A DNA stretch of 9,557 nt from Anaerolinea sp. (GTDB lineage Bacteria; Chloroflexota; Anaerolineae; Anaerolineales; Anaerolineaceae), in NCBI GenBank assembly GCA_013824385.1, contig PNNU01000102.1, positions 1 to 9,557 of the forward strand. Reading direction: 5' to 3'. Below are positions 7,528 through 9,557 of this stretch, one piece after another. The notes under the pieces were generated by a model. It had not been told where the DNA came from and did no database searches. It saw nothing but the letters and a program-made list of their open reading frames with translations. Numbering within the stretch: the stretch's first letter is position 1; each line of letters starts with the position of its first letter. Position numbers and translations under genes: made by a program.

Positions 7528-7702
7528 TTAATTTCTCCTCGATATTGGATTTTGATTATCTTATCGAGAAGATATGAATAAGCTGTGAAATTAGTAAGAA
7601 GATAGTGTGAAAAGTTGAAAATTATCCTATTTGATTAGTAACTATTTTGTGAATAAGAGATTGGTAAATTATTTTTTATACTTGACTGAAATGGAGGGTT
7701 GT
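7528..7702. promoter_or_regulatory. Divergent intergenic region, polyferredoxin / arsR
   Basis: This AT-rich region must contain the leftward polyferredoxin promoter; I see no box pair on the minus strand strong enough to place it. Two identical octamers, TGAATAAG (7575-7582 and 7650-7657), resemble one arm of the arsR palindrome to the right but lack inverted partners. GGAGGG at 7693-7698 looks like a ribosome site but lies about 20 bases from the arsR ATG. TATACT (7677-7682) could be an alternative -10 for arsR, without a good -35. Confidence 0.4.
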
Positions 7703-7710
7703 AATAATAT
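7682..7710 (+). promoter_or_regulatory. Candidate arsR promoter (leaderless geometry)
   Basis: TTGACT (7682-7687) matches the -35 consensus at five of six positions. After exactly 17 bases comes TAATAT (7705-7710), a fair -10. Transcription would begin near 7717, one or two bases before the ATG at 7719, so the message would have almost no leader. This would explain why no correctly spaced ribosome site precedes the start. The -10 lies within the palindrome proposed as operator. Confidence 0.5.
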
Positions 7711-7730
7711 TCAAAATTATGAATATGATT
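7703..7730. promoter_or_regulatory. ArsR-type operator palindrome over the arsR start
   Basis: The core is ATATTCA (7707-7713), six bases, TGAATAT (7720-7726), a perfect 7-6-7 inverted repeat. After one mismatch the symmetry continues for three more bases on each side (AAT at 7703-7705, ATT at 7728-7730). Size, AT content and the TTCA/TGAA core are those of ArsR/SmtB/BigR-type operators. It overlaps the predicted -10, the transcription start and the ATG, so bound repressor would block arsR transcription: classic negative autoregulation. Confidence 0.75.
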
Positions 7731-8099
7731 TCTGAAAAAAGTGAAAAAATAATTTCTCGTTTTGAAAAGCAAGCTCATTTTTTCAAATTGCTCACACATC
7801 CCGCACGATTGGCCATACTTGAAATCTTACGAGACGGAGAGCATTGTGTATGCCATATGGAAGCCTACCTCGGTTATAAACAAGCTTATATTTCACAGCA
7901 ACTTTCTGTATTACGTGAAGCCGGTCTGATCAAGGATCGACGTGATGGCTGGAATATCTTTTACCGGGTGGCAGACGCGAATATCTTTGAAGTACTGGAT
8001 GCTTTTTTGAAGGTTGATGGGCAATCTCAACCGAATTTAGAGAAAGGTAATGTTGTTTGTAATTGTCCACATTGCTCAATAAAAGAAAATTTAGATTGA
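7719..8099 (+). CDS. ArsR/SmtB-family regulator with extra Cys-rich C-terminus
   Basis: This is a small dimeric winged-helix repressor of the kind released from DNA by metal, metalloid or thiol-reactive ligands. In 126 residues, the ArsR fold spans about 15-98. HCVCHM (42-47) matches the CVC metal-site motif of ArsR/CadC at the start of the helix before the recognition helix, and the latter is about 54-68 (KQAYISQQLSVLREAGL). Wing and dimer helix follow (GWNIFYRV, then IFEVLDAFLK). A tail beyond the usual fold ends with C114, C116, H118 and C119 (CNCPHC), a second possible metal or redox site. The N-terminal Cys pair used by CadC is absent. ATG at 7719 is the only standard start in the open stretch before the fold; no spaced ribosome site precedes it, but a leaderless promoter fits. 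It is divergent from the polyferredoxin and precedes fmdE-like and CHR transporter genes. Confidence 0.92.
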   Translation: MNMISEKSEKIISRFEKQAHFFKLLTHPARLAILEILRDGEHCVCHMEAYLGYKQAYISQQLSVLREAGLIKDRRDGWNIFYRVADANIFEVLDAFLKVDGQSQPNLEKGNVVCNCPHCSIKENLD

Positions 8100-8110
8100 G
8101 CTTTTTTTTT
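8074..8110 (+). terminator. Intrinsic terminator overlapping the arsR 3' end
   Basis: GCTCAAT (8074-8080) and ATTGAGC (8095-8101) form a 7-bp stem with a 14-base loop, followed directly by nine T (8102-8110). The hairpin is encoded by the last codons of arsR, including its stop. It should end or attenuate the arsR message, so the FmdE gene either has its own promoter in 8111-8203 or depends on readthrough. The stem is modest in GC, so termination may be partial. Confidence 0.72.
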
Positions 8111-8216
8111 ACTTCAATAATATGCAAGTTTGTGAATGTGATTGTGTCTTCGCAAATGGGTAAGTATTTAGAGATATAGATTGGTTCAAAAAAAATAGAA
8201 TTCAGGAGAATAAAAA

Positions 8217-8822
8217 ATGGACCGCAATAATGAATACTTTAAAGCTGGATTACTTCTACACGGACATAAATGTCCTGCGATGCCGATGGGACTACGTGCT
8301 GGGATGGCAGCTCTTGAGGCATTAGGAGTGGAACGCGCTGCCGATGGTCAATTAACCGCACTGATTGAAATTGATAGTGAACACTGCGCCACTTGTTACG
8401 CAGACGGCGTCATGATGGCTACTGGATGCACTTTTGGTAAAGGGAACATCCGCAAATTGGGTTATGGCAAGTTTGTTCTCACTTTGATTGATAATAAAAC
8501 TGGACGCAGTGTACGTGTTGCCACTCGCAATGAAGTGATCAAACGTAATCAGGAATCTGAATTTATCCAATTTCGCAAGCAAGGTGTTCCAGCTTCCAAA
8601 ATCGACTCTAAATTAGTTGAGCCAATGGTTGATTACATATTGTCTGAACCCACTGAAAATCTTTATAAAATTGATCCAGTTAAGGAAGTGAAGGTTACTC
8701 CTGGTCGAGCACATGATTTCAACACCATTATTTGCAGTGAGTGTGGTGAAGTTGCCGTAGAACGATATGCGCGAATCAAGAATGGAAAAATTGTTTGCAT
8801 GCCTTGCGCTGAGAAAGCATAA
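8217..8822 (+). CDS. FmdE-family protein with C-terminal zinc ribbon
   Basis: This belongs to the family named after the fmdE gene of the methanogen molybdenum formylmethanofuran dehydrogenase operon; its biochemical role in other bacteria is not settled. The N-terminal domain shows HGHKCPAMPMG (15-25), HCATC (56-60) and GCTFGKGN (70-77), the family's Cys/His metal site and glycine-rich motif. The protein ends in a four-Cys zinc ribbon, C173/C176 and C194/C197. At 201 residues it matches the two-domain form. ATG at 8217 follows AGGAG at 8 bases. No formylmethanofuran dehydrogenase subunit is in the window, so a direct methanofuran role is unlikely here. It sits after an ArsR regulator and 45 bases before a CHR-family transporter, suggesting a part in metal or oxyanion handling. 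The region 8111-8203 upstream holds no promoter I can place firmly. Confidence 0.92.
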   Translation: MDRNNEYFKAGLLLHGHKCPAMPMGLRAGMAALEALGVERAADGQLTALIEIDSEHCATCYADGVMMATGCTFGKGNIRKLGYGKFVLTLIDNKTGRSVRVATRNEVIKRNQESEFIQFRKQGVPASKIDSKLVEPMVDYILSEPTENLYKIDPVKEVKVTPGRAHDFNTIICSECGEVAVERYARIKNGKIVCMPCAEKA

Positions 8823-8867
8823 GACCAGAATCCAATAAACCTTTCAGCCTTAACAGGATATCGGCAA

Positions 8868-9557
8868 ATGAATCTCACGAATGAAATTTCACAACATCCA
8901 TCTATTAGTGAAAAGCAAGATCAACGTCTTTTCGTTCCATTAATCACCATATTTTGGGCTTACTTTCAAGTTGGATTGACTGGCTTTGGTTTAGCCATTA
9001 TCCAAAAAGTAAAAACCCTTATCATGACACGCCATTGGCTAACCGAAGAAGAAATGAATGATGGGTTGGCCATGGTGCAGCTTTACCCTGGACCACTCAT
9101 CCCCGATTTCACGGCTTATGTGGGGTATGTGCTGAGGGGAATTCCGGGGGCGCTTGCTGCAATTCTAGGGTTTATCTTGCCATCGTTGGTTTTGATGCTT
9201 GGGCTATCCGTTTTTTATTTTTCTGCTGGGAATTTACCTTGGGTGCATCCTCTCTTTTTGGGATTGGAGGCATTGGTTGTTGGTGTAATTCTCAACGTCA
9301 CCCTGGATATGGGCAGCCGGGCAATCAAGGGGCGTATTGAAGCAGGTATTGGACTATTTGCGTTTGCGGCACTGGTTTTCAAAATCAATGCCGTTTGGAT
9401 GGTGTTGGCGGCGTTGTTGTTAGGCGTATTATTTCTTCGTCCAAAGGCTGAGGCTGGAAAACAAATTCCTCAATCCAATGTATTACTGCTACCATCCACC
9501 CCTAAGCGTCGTTGGTTAGGAATTGGGATTTCGATTGCCGTAGTTCTTGCTGTTGTA
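8868..9557 (+). CDS. CHR-family (chromate transporter) protein, 3' end beyond window
   Basis: This is a membrane transporter of the CHR superfamily, some of whose members export chromate. Only the first 230 residues are inside the window and no stop is reached. The family's N-terminal pattern is clear: FQVGLTGFG (33-41), W57-L58 before an acidic stretch, DGLAMVQLYPGP (65-76) with the conserved PGP, YVGYVLRGIPGALAA (84-98) and LPS (104-106). Further helices follow to about 190, then a hydrophilic linker and RRW (214-216), where a second CHR domain would begin, so the whole protein is probably the long two-domain form of around 400 residues. The usual FGG motif reads FGLA here, which may alter the substrate site. 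ATG has AGGA nine bases upstream and lies 45 bases after the FmdE gene, so the two are probably one operon. Chromate as substrate is not established. Confidence 0.88.
   Translation, partial: MNLTNEISQHPSISEKQDQRLFVPLITIFWAYFQVGLTGFGLAIIQKVKTLIMTRHWLTEEEMNDGLAMVQLYPGPLIPDFTAYVGYVLRGIPGALAAILGFILPSLVLMLGLSVFYFSAGNLPWVHPLFLGLEALVVGVILNVTLDMGSRAIKGRIEAGIGLFAFAALVFKINAVWMVLAALLLGVLFLRPKAEAGKQIPQSNVLLLPSTPKRRWLGIGISIAVVLAVV

Noticed and set aside
7575..7657. Two TGAATAAG copies as further ArsR operators
   Set aside because: Neither has an inverted partner at operator spacing, and they match only part of one arm of the 7703-7730 palindrome.
7691..7735. 14-codon ORF (ATG at 7691) overlapping the arsR start in another frame
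   Set aside because: It has no ribosome site upstream and no distinctive composition; probably chance in AT-rich sequence.
7930..8127. Minus-strand 65-codon frame over the arsR end
   Set aside because: It lies antisense to arsR and its terminator and its sequence resembles no protein motif.

Overview
The window reads as bacterial chromosome of moderate to low GC, with closely packed genes and no mobile element, tRNA, rRNA or CRISPR array. The mix of genes suggests an anaerobic or facultative bacterium, and I lean towards Chloroflexota (Anaerolineae-like). Those genes are a bacterial P-type ATPase of the proton-pump branch, a histidine kinase with a HEMGRPL-type H-box, a membrane polyferredoxin, an ArsR regulator, a stand-alone FmdE protein and a CHR-family transporter. 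The lineage is inferred from gene style only; no marker gene is present.

Left block (19-4846, minus strand). In transcription order: an OmpR/PhoB-type response regulator, a one-base gap, its HAMP-type sensor kinase, about 100 bases containing a 9-bp inverted repeat, a 70-residue two-helix membrane protein, and 18 bases later a 793-residue P-type ATPase related to plasma-membrane H+-ATPases. The arrangement suggests that the two-component pair controls the pump, and that the small protein is a partner of the pump.

Middle (4847-5950). A short divergent intergenic region separates the regulator from lgt (prolipoprotein diacylglyceryl transferase, plus strand). lgt ends near a strong 13-bp hairpin that can terminate transcription from both sides, since the next gene is convergent.

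Right block (5955-9557). Two divergent groups share a 191-base intergenic region. Leftward are a four-helix membrane protein with two 4Fe-4S ferredoxin clusters (NapH/CcoG-like) and a membrane-anchored protein carrying two copies of a small helical domain. Rightward are an ArsR-family regulator with a CVC metal-site motif and an extra C-terminal Cys-rich tail, an FmdE-family protein with a C-terminal zinc ribbon, and the first 230 residues of a CHR (chromate transporter) family protein that runs off the window. The arsR start codon lies inside a near-perfect palindrome (ATATTCA-N6-TGAATAT). This is very probably the operator, and the promoter geometry suggests a leaderless arsR message. A terminator overlaps the 3' end of arsR.

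The most interesting candidate system is this divergent cluster: a thiol or metal sensor, membrane iron-sulphur electron transfer, FmdE and an oxyanion-type transporter. Its members are recognisable, but their joint job is not established. All functions are read from motifs by eye; no database search was run.
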